From assembly GCF_018853815.1 (NCBI RefSeq), contig NZ_JAAOMP010000036.1, positions 102,307 to 166,306 of the forward strand: a stretch of 64,000 nucleotides of DNA, written 5' to 3'. The position numbers were made by a program, and so were the translations under genes. This DNA is from Acidithiobacillus sulfurivorans (GTDB taxonomy: Bacteria; Pseudomonadota; Gammaproteobacteria; Acidithiobacillales; Acidithiobacillaceae). How positions within the stretch are numbered: the stretch's first letter is position 1; each line of letters starts with the position of its first letter. Positions 54,835-63,879 of this stretch are shown here, in pieces. The notes beneath the pieces were generated by a model, which had not been told where the DNA came from, made no database searches, and saw only the letters and a list, made by a program, of their open reading frames with translations.

Positions 54835-55008
54835 ATTCTTGCGATCAATAATGGTGATACGCAACGACTCTCCACATAGCTCGCTCACTTTCTGGATTGA
54901 ACCAGGCCGGCAAAATTACCATCAAGAACGACAACATGAGACTTCATATAGACGTTCTCTCCGCTTTTCATCATAAAATTGCAACAGTCAACATCCAAAT
55001 AGGATGAA
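54835..55008 (-). pseudogene. Decayed inverted copy of the SQR-like gene start
   Basis: The complement reproduces the upstream and first 37 or so codons of the gene at 43028 (42970-43141): ATTTGGATGTTG, the ribosome-site region and ATG 54947, then MKSHVVVLDGNFAGL and, after a frameshift, GESLRITIIDRKN. A Gly-to-Asp change breaks the dinucleotide motif. Similarity stops abruptly at the codons for Lys-Asn on one side and near 55008 on the other. Confidence 0.8.
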
Positions 55009-55100
55009 TATCTTCTCAGCGAGGGAGAGGAGAGCAACGCTCACCTTCACGGTGTCAGATACCGTTGTTCAAGCCTAGGGGATTCTGCATCTCCCAAAAC

Positions 55101-55958
55101 TTAGTCGAACAGCATATCTGCAGTCAGCCCTTCCGCTTTGATGCGGTCTCGTAATATTTCCAAAGCTTCTGATTGGATCTGGCGAACGCGTTCTCGCGAG
55201 ACGCCCATGCGGTCCCCAACTTCTTTAAGGCTGTTTTCGTCTGTCCCATCGAGACCAAAACGCCAGAAAATCACTTGCCGATGTTTTTCTGGCATGTGCC
55301 CCACCCATTGATGAACGTGTGATGACAAATCACGCGTAGTTAAAGCTTCTTCTGTCCAACTGCTAGGATCAGGAATGATGTCGGCCAGAGAGCTGGCCCT
55401 GTCTTCATGACTATGCGGCGTATCCAGGGATGTCATCAGCACGTCTTTTTTGAGGTACTCATGAATTTCACTTACTGGCCATTTTATAGATTCTGCTATT
55501 TCTTCAGGCGTAGGTGTACGCTGTAAAATAGTCTCTAATTCCCGAGTGCTGCGTAAGATCGCGCTGAGTTTTTTCATAACGTGAACAGGGATACGGATCG
55601 TGCGTGCCTGATCCATTATGGCTCTCTCGATACTCTGACGAATCCACCAGGTAGCATAAGTCGAGAAACGAAAGCCTTTTTCGGGATCAAATTTTTCAAC
55701 CGCACGCATCAGCCCCAGGTTCCCTTCTTCAATCAAATCCAGAAGGGGAAAATCATGTCGTACGTAACGCTTGGCTAAATTGACCACCAGACGGAGATTA
55801 CTGACGATCATCATGTTTCTAGCATCCATGTCTCCGGCCTGGACCTGCCGGCCAAGAGCAATCTCTTCTGCTGCCGTCATTAAATCTTGTCGACGGATTT
55901 CTCTCAGATAGCAATGTATGGAATCAGTATCAGATGATTCTTCGATATTCTCTTTCAT
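55101..55958 (-). CDS. RpoS-like sigma-70 family factor
   Basis: A 285-residue group 2 sigma factor without a long region 1.1. Region 2 ([60 protein letters not shown]) is canonical including the Trp-Trp pair and Gln for -10 recognition, region 3 is present, and region 4.2 ([20 protein letters not shown]) has the normal -35 helix. It should direct a stationary-phase or general-stress regulon. It is shorter than E. coli RpoS (330). A small gene of unknown function lies just upstream. Confidence 0.88.
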   Translation of the reverse strand: MKENIEESSDTDSIHCYLREIRRQDLMTAAEEIALGRQVQAGDMDARNMMIVSNLRLVVNLAKRYVRHDFPLLDLIEEGNLGLMRAVEKFDPEKGFRFSTYATWWIRQSIERAIMDQARTIRIPVHVMKKLSAILRSTRELETILQRTPTPEEIAESIKWPVSEIHEYLKKDVLMTSLDTPHSHEDRASSLADIIPDPSSWTEEALTTRDLSSHVHQWVGHMPEKHRQVIFWRFGLDGTDENSLKEVGDRMGVSRERVRQIQSEALEILRDRIKAEGLTADMLFD

Positions 55959-56035
55959 CTTTGCCTTTTGAACTTACAGATAGTTTTTCCTTGCCACTAC
56001 TCTTTAATTTCCTTCAGGGTCAAAAAGGGGCCAAT

Positions 56036-56374
56036 TTATTGCTTATCGCTATCCATCAACAAATTTTTAAGCATCACATGCAAATAGCTTTTTTGTGCTT
56101 CACGACTTAAAGTGCACACTTCCTGCAATCGGGATTCTATCCAGGCTAATGCCTTCGTCTTGTTGCCCCTATGATCAAGGAGATTCGTCCAGTCTGTTTC
56201 GCTGATCCCAAAGTCGAGCAACACCTGACCACTTTGAAGCGATGGCTCAACGGATGTTGAAAAGGAGCTGCCGGTTGTTTTGTGACGTTGCAAATTCACG
56301 GGTGTCCTCCTCGTGGTGGCAACCAAAAACCCTAGTGCTGTATGTGATTGTAATGTTACTGTCTGTAAAGACAT
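56036..56374 (-). CDS. Hypothetical protein upstream of the RpoS-like gene
   Basis: A 112-residue frame: a Thr/Ser/Gln-rich first half (MSLQTVTLQSHTALGFLVAT) and a helical second half (GISETDWTNLLDHRGNKTKA, QKSYLHVMLKNLL). No family is recognised and no ribosome site is obvious before ATG 56374. It ends 77 bases before the sigma-factor start on the same strand; the second half has the better coding character. Confidence 0.45.
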   Translation of the reverse strand: MSLQTVTLQSHTALGFLVATTRRTPVNLQRHKTTGSSFSTSVEPSLQSGQVLLDFGISETDWTNLLDHRGNKTKALAWIESRLQEVCTLSREAQKSYLHVMLKNLLMDSDKQ

Positions 56375-56754
56375 AACGATAGTTATTGATATGGCAATCT
56401 ATTACGTTGAGGTTATCGACGGATCCTGGATCCCACGCGTAAGGGTGAAAGTCCCCCATGACTTATCGCTTCAATACAAGCGATGAAATTTTTCCAGTAG
56501 GGCTAGGCTCATCTCTGTAGCGGCTGTTAGGCGCCTCATACGTTCAGCCTCGTAGGCCAACCCAATGAAATATTGACTGGAATAGAGTCGTTACAGAATC
56601 ATTCTAGAGCAAATGCTGATAGGTTCATTCAGTTCTTGGGCACGATCTCGATTTCATTAGGAAATCCACCACGACAGAACTTTATCTATATTTCACGGTC
56701 TACCCCTGATAGCTTTAGGGATATTTTTGCGTATCTACATGTAAGGAGATTTTG
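56375..56754. other. Intergenic region without a recognised gene
   Basis: No supported gene in 380 bases. A stretch AAGGGTGAAAGTCCC at about 56440 resembles part of group II intron RNAs but nothing else of such an intron is present. Confidence 0.3.
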
Positions 56755-56967
56755 ATGAAGCTAGAAAAACTGGGCGATGGTAATTATCGATTAAGTATGA
56801 CCAAGTCTGAGGCGGATAAGGTGTCTGATGCACTCCTCAAAAAGGCTGGAGACTTTAATCGGTCTACTTTGGATTTTGCCTATCTTTCCGCAGAGGCTGT
56901 ACTTTCCATGGAAAATAATTTCCGTCAACCAAAGTCATTTTGGCAAGGAGCATCTCATGCAGGTTAA
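56755..56967 (+). CDS. Small hypothetical protein, first of a related pair
   Basis: A 70-residue protein (MKLEKLGDGNYRLSMTKSEA ... QPKSFWQGASHAG) with AAGGAG ahead of ATG 56755. It overlaps the next gene by 11 bp. The two products share a layout: a short beta-like start, a Met-Thr/Ser-Lys-x-Glu turn (SMTKSEADKVSDAL versus TMSKREVGKIMESL) and a helix, so they look like a duplicated small gene. No known family. Confidence 0.6.
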   Translation: MKLEKLGDGNYRLSMTKSEADKVSDALLKKAGDFNRSTLDFAYLSAEAVLSMENNFRQPKSFWQGASHAG

Positions 56968-57178
56968 TGTTGAGGATAAGATGGTTGTAGCGACAATGAG
57001 CAAAAGGGAAGTCGGCAAGATTATGGAGTCATTGGCTAGTATGTCGTCTATATCTGGGGACTTAAAACCATTTCAAGAATTATTCACCGGAATCGGTATC
57101 CCAAACAAAACACGTGGTGAGGTCCGGCATGAATGGGGTGACCCACTTGATATGGATCCAGATATTGGTCCGGCATAA
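56957..57178 (+). CDS. Small hypothetical protein, second of a related pair
   Basis: A 73-residue protein (MQVNVEDKMVVATMSKREVG ... DPLDMDPDIGPA) starting at ATG 56957, 7 bases after AAGGAG inside the preceding gene. It resembles that gene over the first 35 residues and has a distinct acidic/Pro tail. Translational coupling suggests the two products work together. Function unknown. Confidence 0.6.
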   Translation: MQVNVEDKMVVATMSKREVGKIMESLASMSSISGDLKPFQELFTGIGIPNKTRGEVRHEWGDPLDMDPDIGPA

Positions 57179-57420
57179 CTGGCAAAAATGTCTGCGCAGT
57201 TGCTGACGGACACCTCGAAAACCCCTCATTCCAATACATGTTGTCAAACAGCGCCAGTGATTGGCCAGTTTTCAGCAGAAATTGGCGTCTGGATCGTTCA
57301 CCCTTGAAAGCATCAGTATTCTTCTAATATACAAAATATTTCAATGCACTAATGATTTATATTTCGCAATATGAGATGGTAAAAACCTGATGCTGAAAGA
57401 TGGTTAATGAATGACGCTGA

Positions 57421-57771
57421 TTAACACAGTATTACGGCTCTATTGTGGATAACCAGCGCCAGGGCTGTGGGAACAAGGTGCTGCATAACGTGGCGGGAGG
57501 CACTATCGGGGTTCTGGAAGGGAACGGGGGGGATCTTCGTATCGGTCTTTCTGAACAGTCCTTGCGGGATAGTAACGGAGGGCTTCAGCACGAGCCATTG
57601 CGTTTGTCTGCCTTCATTGAAGCGCCAACGGAGGTGATGGATCGCATCATCGGGAATAGCACGATTCTGGGCCAGCTTGTTGATAATCGCTGGCTCACTA
57701 TTGCGCAAATTGCTCCCGATGGCAGTCTTTTGGAGCGTCGCGCACAAAATCGGTGGGTTTTGATGTGCTGA
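57421..57771 (+). pseudogene. DabA/DUF2309-family protein, C-terminal remnant
   Basis: About 115 residues match the end of DabA-type (UPF0753/DUF2309) proteins, the large cytoplasmic subunit of a bicarbonate/CO2 uptake system: QYYGSIVDNQRQGCGNKVLH, GGTIGVLEGNGGDLRIGLSE, LRLSAFIEAPTEVMDRII. The rest of the roughly 800-residue protein is missing and no membrane partner gene is near. The frame is closed upstream by TGA at 57418-57420. Confidence 0.8.
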
Positions 57772-57867
57772 CTGTTTACAGGGAGTTAATATCCATTTTA
57801 TCAATCAGCAATTAAGAGGGATTCGGGAAAGGAACCGTTCAATCGCAGGTAAACCGCAATACAAAAA

Positions 57868-59493
57868 TCAGTGCCCACGTCGGCGCAAATAGCGTTCCAG
57901 CAGGGTCGATGTGGACTCATCATGGGGATGTTGGGTTTTACCCTGCATATCAGAAACAATGCGCTGAGCCAGCACCTTACCCAATTCCACACCCCACTGA
58001 TCAAAAGAGTCAATGCCCCAGATGATCCCCTGAGTGAATACGCTGTGTTCATACAAAGCAACCAGTGTACCCAGACTATACGGACTCAGGGCATCCACGA
58101 GAAGCACGCTACTCGGACGGTTTCCGGCAAACGTGCGGAAGGGAACTTGCGCTTCGGAAACGCCCTCAGCACGCAATTCCTCCGCCGTTTTGCCAAAAGC
58201 CAAAGCCTCTGCCTGGGCAATCAGATTCGCCATCAACAATTCATGCGGTTCTGCTGAAGCACTGAGGGGATGACAAAAACCAATGAAATCGCAGGGAATC
58301 AATCGCGTACCCTGATGAATCAGCTGATAAAAAGAATGTTGTCCATCGGTTCCCGGCTCGCCCCAGATAATGGGACCACTATCTACGGACAGCAGTTGCC
58401 CGGCTTCATCGACACTTTTACCATTACTTTCCATTTGTAGCTGCTGTAAATAGGCCGGAAAACGTGCCAGATCATAAGCATAAGGTAAAATAGCCTGGGT
58501 TTGCGCTCCCCAGAAATTGTTGTACCAGATGGACATAAGGCCCAGTAACACCGGCAGATTCTTTTCCAGCGGCGCATTCTGGAAATGCATATCCATGGCA
58601 TGAAAACCGGCGAGCATTTCCTGAAAATGCTGCACCCCCACGCCGAGCATGGTGGACAAGCCAATAGCCGAATCCATGGAATAGCGCCCCCCCACCCAGT
58701 CCCAGAAGCCGAACATATGTTCAGTATCCATACCAAAGGCCTTGACGGCTTCAGCATTGGTGGAAACCGCCACAAAATGCCGGGAAACTGCGTCTTCGCC
58801 CAAAGCAGAGGCAATCCAGTGCCGGGCGGCATGGGCATTGGTCATGGTTTCCAGCGTGGTAAACGTCTTGGATGAAATAATGAACAGGGTTTCTGCAGGA
58901 TCCAGATGCGCCGTCACATCGCTGAGCGTCGCGCCATCCACGTTAGCCACAAAATGCAGATGAACATCAGTATTACGGTAGGCACGCAGGGCTTTCCAGG
59001 CCATTTCCGGACCCAGGTAAGAACCGCCAATACCAATATTCACAATCTGCCGAATCGGCTGACCGGTGGCCCCCCGCCAGGACTGTTCATGAATGGCCCG
59101 GGTAAAACGGGCCATATGCTCCAGCACCTGATGCACTTCAGGGACAACGTCCACCCCCTCGGTCCGCATGACCGTACCCCTGGGTGCCCGCAAAGCCACA
59201 TGAAATGCGGCCCTTCCCTCGGTATGGTTGATTTTTTCCCCGGCAAACATGGCGTCGCGGCGCGCTTCCAGATCACGACTGTGGGCAAGATCAAAAAGCA
59301 GATTCAGGGTTTCCCGACGCAGCAAATGCTTGGAGTAATCCAGATAAATGCCGCAGGCTTCTGCCGAAAAACGCCCGGCCCGCTGGGGGTCTTCCTGAAA
59401 AAGCTGACGCAGAGTGACATGTTCCAAAGACTGGCGATGCTCTTGTAAACGTCGCCAGGCAGGTAGATTACAGAGTACAGCCGACATGGACAA
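57868..59493 (-). CDS. pgi: Glucose-6-phosphate isomerase
   Basis: A 541-residue enzyme interconverting glucose-6-phosphate and fructose-6-phosphate. [19 protein letters not shown], the SIS-domain [27 protein letters not shown] (family signature) and [12 protein letters not shown] with [19 protein letters not shown] carry the active-site Glu and His. The length is normal. It provides fructose-6-phosphate for GlmS and links to the glucan-degrading unit at 47.6-54.6 kb. It is a housekeeping gene, suggesting that core chromosome reappears here or that it was carried along. Confidence 0.95.
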   Translation of the reverse strand: MSMSAVLCNLPAWRRLQEHRQSLEHVTLRQLFQEDPQRAGRFSAEACGIYLDYSKHLLRRETLNLLFDLAHSRDLEARRDAMFAGEKINHTEGRAAFHVALRAPRGTVMRTEGVDVVPEVHQVLEHMARFTRAIHEQSWRGATGQPIRQIVNIGIGGSYLGPEMAWKALRAYRNTDVHLHFVANVDGATLSDVTAHLDPAETLFIISSKTFTTLETMTNAHAARHWIASALGEDAVSRHFVAVSTNAEAVKAFGMDTEHMFGFWDWVGGRYSMDSAIGLSTMLGVGVQHFQEMLAGFHAMDMHFQNAPLEKNLPVLLGLMSIWYNNFWGAQTQAILPYAYDLARFPAYLQQLQMESNGKSVDEAGQLLSVDSGPIIWGEPGTDGQHSFYQLIHQGTRLIPCDFIGFCHPLSASAEPHELLMANLIAQAEALAFGKTAEELRAEGVSEAQVPFRTFAGNRPSSVLLVDALSPYSLGTLVALYEHSVFTQGIIWGIDSFDQWGVELGKVLAQRIVSDMQGKTQHPHDESTSTLLERYLRRRGH

Positions 59494-59869
59494 CCTCGTG
59501 AAAAAAATTAAATAACGAACAGCTTAATTGTAGTACACTTTGCCGAAAGCACATGATATAAAATAGATCATGAAGTTATGGCATTGCACAGTGCTCGCAA
59601 GCTGTAGCTGGCTCAGAAAACCCAAGGCTATTTACGTGCTAACTATGTCAGTGTGAAATGATTGTGTGAGTTATAATATTTTCCAGTGGGACGTATTTGT
59701 CCAAATATAAAGCCGTAAAAAAAGTAAAAATCCGTTTATTGCTATCAGTAAGCAAAAAATCCCACACAAACACTAAATTCATTTAACAAAAAATTATCTA
59801 ATCGGTAAAATCAAACTGACAAGAGTACATGGAGAAAAGTCAACTACAAGATGAAGGGCACGAGCAGAT
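59494..59869. other. AT-rich intergenic region upstream of pgi
   Basis: No gene seen in 376 bases between the pgi start and the end of the LysR gene on the same strand. It should hold the pgi promoter. No terminator hairpin was recognised. Confidence 0.35.
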
Positions 59870-60766
59870 TCAGGTTGTTTTTGCTGGATCTTGAATCCAT
59901 TCCAGGAACTTATCCAGAATCCTCGAACGTCTACCGGGTAATGGTGCAGCCATAAAATTGAGACAAATCATATCGTGAGTTTCCAGCGTGGCCGTGGATA
60001 CCTTCCAATCCGAGCGTAGCGTCAGTACTTTTTTACTCATGAAACCCACACCCAGATTGGCACTAACCAAAGAACCGACTGACTCAATATCAGCAACCTC
60101 AATATATCGCTCTAAAATGATATTACGTTTTTTGAACTCCTTTTCCACAGCATTACGAACGCCAGAGCCAGGTTCTCGCCAGATAATAGAGTAGTCTTTT
60201 ATTTCTTCAAATGTGAGATCCGTTCTTTGCGCTAAAGAATGGTTCAGAGGAGTAACCAGAACTATTTCATTATCCTGCCAGGGAATGCTATCAAAATAAT
60301 CAGGCAATTCCGGAATATCGCTATTTCCTTCATAAAAAAATAAATCCACATCACCAGCTGCAACATCATGCATATATCTTTCACCACTTTTTATATGCAA
60401 ATTAATGTGTGGATATTCAAGTCGAAACCGTGATAGGTAAGGAATCAAAAAATAATTGGTGATAAGGCTGGTCGAAACAATATTCAGATTGCCTTCAGCA
60501 AGCGTTTTGCGACGTTTGATGACACTTTCGATGTCACGCAAAACTCTGCGAAGTCTTTCGATATCCGGTATCAAACGTGCACCTGCCTGAGTCAGGCTTA
60601 CCCCATTGACTTCGCGTGTATATAACGGTTCACCAACCTCCTCAGTCAATTTTCGAAGCCGCTCAGAAATGGCAGACTGACCGCGATTGAGGTGATCTGC
60701 TGCAGCACTGATGCTACCGTACTGTGCGACGGCCAAGAGGGAAAGGAGCTGTTCGTCGTCTACCAT
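59870..60766 (-). CDS. LysR-family transcriptional regulator
   Basis: A 298-residue regulator. The N-terminal winged helix is clear (LLSLLAVAQYGSISAAADHL, NRGQSAISERLRKLTEEVG), followed by a linker helix and a periplasmic-binding-protein-like effector domain (LIPYLSRFRLEYPHINLHIK, DVDLFFYEGNSDIPELPDYF). It lies divergent to the second sigma-factor gene with a 284-bp gap, so it may control that gene and the exporter beyond it; the inducer is unknown. Confidence 0.88.
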   Translation of the reverse strand: MVDDEQLLSLLAVAQYGSISAAADHLNRGQSAISERLRKLTEEVGEPLYTREVNGVSLTQAGARLIPDIERLRRVLRDIESVIKRRKTLAEGNLNIVSTSLITNYFLIPYLSRFRLEYPHINLHIKSGERYMHDVAAGDVDLFFYEGNSDIPELPDYFDSIPWQDNEIVLVTPLNHSLAQRTDLTFEEIKDYSIIWREPGSGVRNAVEKEFKKRNIILERYIEVADIESVGSLVSANLGVGFMSKKVLTLRSDWKVSTATLETHDMICLNFMAAPLPGRRSRILDKFLEWIQDPAKTT

Positions 60767-61050
60767 TATCGATTTCTCCGGTAAGGATCACAAAAATACA
60801 CGTTTGCCCACAGATCGAAAATATCATTAAAGTGAGCAGTAGGCCACAGGTATGGTGTCGAGGGAGGAGGGTTCAAGAATGATCTACGGTATTGTATCTC
60901 ATCTCGGTCAACACCCAGATCCAAACGATTTACTGGACAGCTGAAAGAAGATAGAAAAAAGTGTTTTAATAATGAGTTATGAACGGTAAGACCTTCACCA
61001 TGCGGCAAGATGAAGGTCAGTCCCACTGAAATCTGCAGGAGCTTGAAAGG

Positions 61051-61902
61051 ATGAACGAGTTGGATGCCGAAATAACTCTTGGTATGACCAAGCCAAAGCA
61101 CCATTGTACGCATTCAGAATATGGGCCAGAGACGTATAAGCCTCAAAGTGCCATTCAAACTTACCTCAAGGAAATATCATACCATAGCCTTTTAACGAAA
61201 ACGGAAGAAATACAGTTAGGTCGGCTTATTCAACAGGGAGACTATGAGGCCTGGAAGCAGCTTGTAGAGTCGAATCTCCGCCTGGTTGTACAGATTGCCC
61301 GCAGATATGGGGAAAAAAACTGTCTTACGTTGTTGGATATAATCGAAGAAGGGAATCTGGGATTGTTACACGCCGCCAAAAAGTTCGATCCGGAGCGCGG
61401 TTACAGGTTTTCGACATACGCCACGATATGGATCCGAGAATACATAGAACGCGCCATTATGGACAAGTCCCGCATGATTCGCCTGCCTATTTATATTATC
61501 AAAAAGCTTCGCGCCACACTAAATTCAAACAGTGATACAGAAGAAACAAAAAACGAAGCTCAGAACCATCTCAATGAACGGGTTATCCCTTTAAATTACT
61601 CAACTGATCCAAACGATAAGAAAAATCTTGAGGAGGTGATTGCTGATCACGAAACAATATCCATTGAAGATCAATGTCAAAGCAAAGAATTCGAGGTTAT
61701 GGTGCATAGATGGATGAATGACTTAGCGTCGCCTCAACGGGAGATTGTGGAGCTGTACTTCGGCATTAATCCACTAGGGCCTTTAAATAATAAAGAAATT
61801 GGTGAGATTTTTGGTTTTAGCGCGCAGCAAGCGAGCAAAATCAGAAAATCAGCATTGGATGAATTAAGTCAAATGGCATTCCAACGCGATAAATTTAACT
61901 AA
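61051..61902 (+). CDS. Divergent RpoS-like sigma-70 family factor
   Basis: A 283-residue sigma factor related to the one at 55101 but much changed where DNA is read. Region 2 core is kept ([40 protein letters not shown]), but the usual TWWIRQ reads TIWIREYIERAI, replacing the first Trp of the melting pair and the Gln that contacts the -10 element. Region 4.2 reads KEIGEIFGFSAQQASKIRKS, lacking the Arg-Glu-Arg residues that bind the -35. Region 3 is shortened and polar. AGGAG stands 9 bases before the ATG. AT-rich DNA. Confidence 0.85.
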   Translation: MNELDAEITLGMTKPKHHCTHSEYGPETYKPQSAIQTYLKEISYHSLLTKTEEIQLGRLIQQGDYEAWKQLVESNLRLVVQIARRYGEKNCLTLLDIIEEGNLGLLHAAKKFDPERGYRFSTYATIWIREYIERAIMDKSRMIRLPIYIIKKLRATLNSNSDTEETKNEAQNHLNERVIPLNYSTDPNDKKNLEEVIADHETISIEDQCQSKEFEVMVHRWMNDLASPQREIVELYFGINPLGPLNNKEIGEIFGFSAQQASKIRKSALDELSQMAFQRDKFN

Positions 61903-61961
61903 AAAGAAAAATACCTTTGATTATAGAGCATATTTTTTGAATCCCCTAAACAGGAGCATTA

Positions 61962-63029
61962 ATGAAAACAGATAGGGTCAATTCAAGAAATCATAGAGTT
62001 ATATCAATTATACAGTATCTTGCCCCAGGATATTTTGCCGTTGTCATGGCAACAGGAGCTATCGCTTTATCAGCAAAAATTATAGGCGTTACCACTCTTC
62101 CCAATGTATTACTCTGGATTAACGTAATAATCTATCTATTCTTATGGATAATGCTTACTATGCGCATCATTAAATTTCCAGAGATTATAATGGATGATTT
62201 TAGAGATCTTGGGCGCGGCACGGGATTTTTAACTATAGTCGCTGGTTCTGCAATACTTGGCAGTCAATTTATTCTTCTTGATAACCAGGATTTAATCGGT
62301 ATTATCCTACTAGGATTCGCGGGGATATTATGGTTGATATTAAACTATGGTTTAATTTTTGGCTTCATTACAAAAATTAAAAAGCCTTCTTTTGAGAAAG
62401 AAATTGGCGGGTCATGGTTACTCATTACCGTGTCCATTCAATCCATCGCTGTTTTGCTTTCTGTTCTTGAATTAAAAAAAAGTCTATCCCGTTTTCCATG
62501 CTTTAATTTTACTGATTTGTCATTATGGCTTCTGGGAGACGCCTTTTATATTCTGATTATACTATTTATATTCTATCGTATGGTTTTCCTTAAATTTTCT
62601 GCAAATGATCTAGCGCCTACCTATTGGATCAACATGGGAGCAGCATCTATCTCTACTCTTGCTGGCTCATTGATTGCAACGTGCTCAAAAAATTCTGCCT
62701 CATTACACGTTCTCATTCCTTTTATAAATGGTTTTACACTATTGTTCTGGTCAGCTGCAACCTGGTGGATCCCGTTACTAATTATTTTAGGGTGGTGGCG
62801 TTTTGTTGTGCATAAGGTACAGTTCATTTACGATGCGTCCTATTGGGGTATGGTTTTTCCTCTTGGTATGTATTCTTTATGTACGTTACATATCGAAAAA
62901 TTATTTGACTTCTCATTTTTGCTTCCTGTGGCAACACTTTTCTTTTTTTTAGCATTGGTTGCATGGGCGATTACTATGCTTGCCTTTTTTTATAAAACAT
63001 ACAACTATTTTTTTAGAATGAGTGGGTAA
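61962..63029 (+). CDS. TDT-family transporter (TehA/Ssu1-like)
   Basis: A 355-residue protein with about ten membrane segments, starting LAPGYFAVVMATGAIALSAK, the usual TDT-family beginning, and ending with SYWGMVFPLGMYSLCT, also conserved. The family includes TehA (tellurite, anion channel fold of SLAC1), Mae1 malate transporters and Ssu1 sulfite pumps. In a sulfur oxidiser sulfite export is the attractive guess but the sequence does not decide it. It follows the divergent sigma gene by 59 bp on the same strand. Confidence 0.85.
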   Translation: MKTDRVNSRNHRVISIIQYLAPGYFAVVMATGAIALSAKIIGVTTLPNVLLWINVIIYLFLWIMLTMRIIKFPEIIMDDFRDLGRGTGFLTIVAGSAILGSQFILLDNQDLIGIILLGFAGILWLILNYGLIFGFITKIKKPSFEKEIGGSWLLITVSIQSIAVLLSVLELKKSLSRFPCFNFTDLSLWLLGDAFYILIILFIFYRMVFLKFSANDLAPTYWINMGAASISTLAGSLIATCSKNSASLHVLIPFINGFTLLFWSAATWWIPLLIILGWWRFVVHKVQFIYDASYWGMVFPLGMYSLCTLHIEKLFDFSFLLPVATLFFFLALVAWAITMLAFFYKTYNYFFRMSG

Positions 63030-63181
63030 CGAGTTTTAAAAATTATTTAAACACCTTATCATATAACTTTACAATTAATTCGTGTGCAAAGCTTTATTAC
63101 TATTTTGTCTCGCGATATGCTTGGTCTACTGACTTAAAATGGGCGTCAAGCCCTATCAATCCTACTTGTTGGAGGCGTTTT

Positions 63182-63817
63182 ATGTACTCTTCTATTTTGC
63201 TTAAGAAATCACGCTTAATTGCTGCTTGTATCCTCATCTTTATATCTGGTAATAGTGATGCATGGGCGAACAAAATAAGTGCGCCAGAAATGGTTATTAT
63301 CCATCTTAATAATGCACTCATTGCCACAATGAAACTAGGTCCGCATAGCAGCTTTCAACAACGCTACAGAAAACTATATGGGACAGTTAGTAAAAGTTTT
63401 AATTTTACTGAAATTGCACGTTATAGTCTAGGTCGTTCCTGGTATAAATTATCTACACCAGAACGACATCAATTTTTACAATCATTGAAAGACTATTCTG
63501 TTGCAAATTATGCGGTTCACTTTGATCGCTACGCTGGTCAGCGATTTACTTTACCCACTTCCAGCAGTATGAATAGTCATCAAGTCATAGTTAAAACGAC
63601 CTTAATCTCTCCTGATTCAGGGCAGAAGAATACCTTTGCCTATTTGCTTCGTCAACACAATGGTCGTTGGCAGATTATTAACGTGGTTACGGATGGTGTG
63701 AGCAGTCTGGCTATGCAAAAGGCTGAATTAACCACCCTCTTAAAGCGGGAAGGTTTTAGTGCGCTTATAAATAAACTAAATGCTTATTCTGCAAATGCTT
63801 CAAACAAACCACATTAA
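63182..63817 (+). CDS. MlaC/Ttg2D-family periplasmic protein (paralogue)
   Basis: A 211-residue exported protein, paralogous along its whole length to the one at 45615-46250 (shared YSVANYA-HF-RYAGQ and ...IINVVTDGVSSLAMQKAEL). The N-terminal RLIAACILIFISGNSDAWA is a signal sequence. It is much AT-richer than its paralogue. A lipid-carrier role between the two membranes is inferred from the family. The next gene starts a PqiA-type protein, another envelope-lipid family, so the pair may act together. Confidence 0.85.
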   Translation: MYSSILLKKSRLIAACILIFISGNSDAWANKISAPEMVIIHLNNALIATMKLGPHSSFQQRYRKLYGTVSKSFNFTEIARYSLGRSWYKLSTPERHQFLQSLKDYSVANYAVHFDRYAGQRFTLPTSSSMNSHQVIVKTTLISPDSGQKNTFAYLLRQHNGRWQIINVVTDGVSSLAMQKAELTTLLKREGFSALINKLNAYSANASNKPH

Positions 63818-63879
63818 CCACCAGAATTTTTTGGCCAGTCGCCCGGCCTTTTGGGTTATCTAATGAGCAGCTTTATGAC

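Noticed and set aside
56430..56460. AAGGGTGAAAGTCCC resembling a group II intron domain
   Set aside because: No intron-encoded protein, no GUGYG start and no domain V or VI nearby.
57421..57804. 127-codon minus-strand frame over the DabA remnant
   Set aside because: The plus-strand translation matches DabA clearly; this is its shadow.
60766..61113. 115-codon minus-strand frame between the LysR and sigma genes
   Set aside because: It overlaps the sigma start and the promoter gap and has no coding character.
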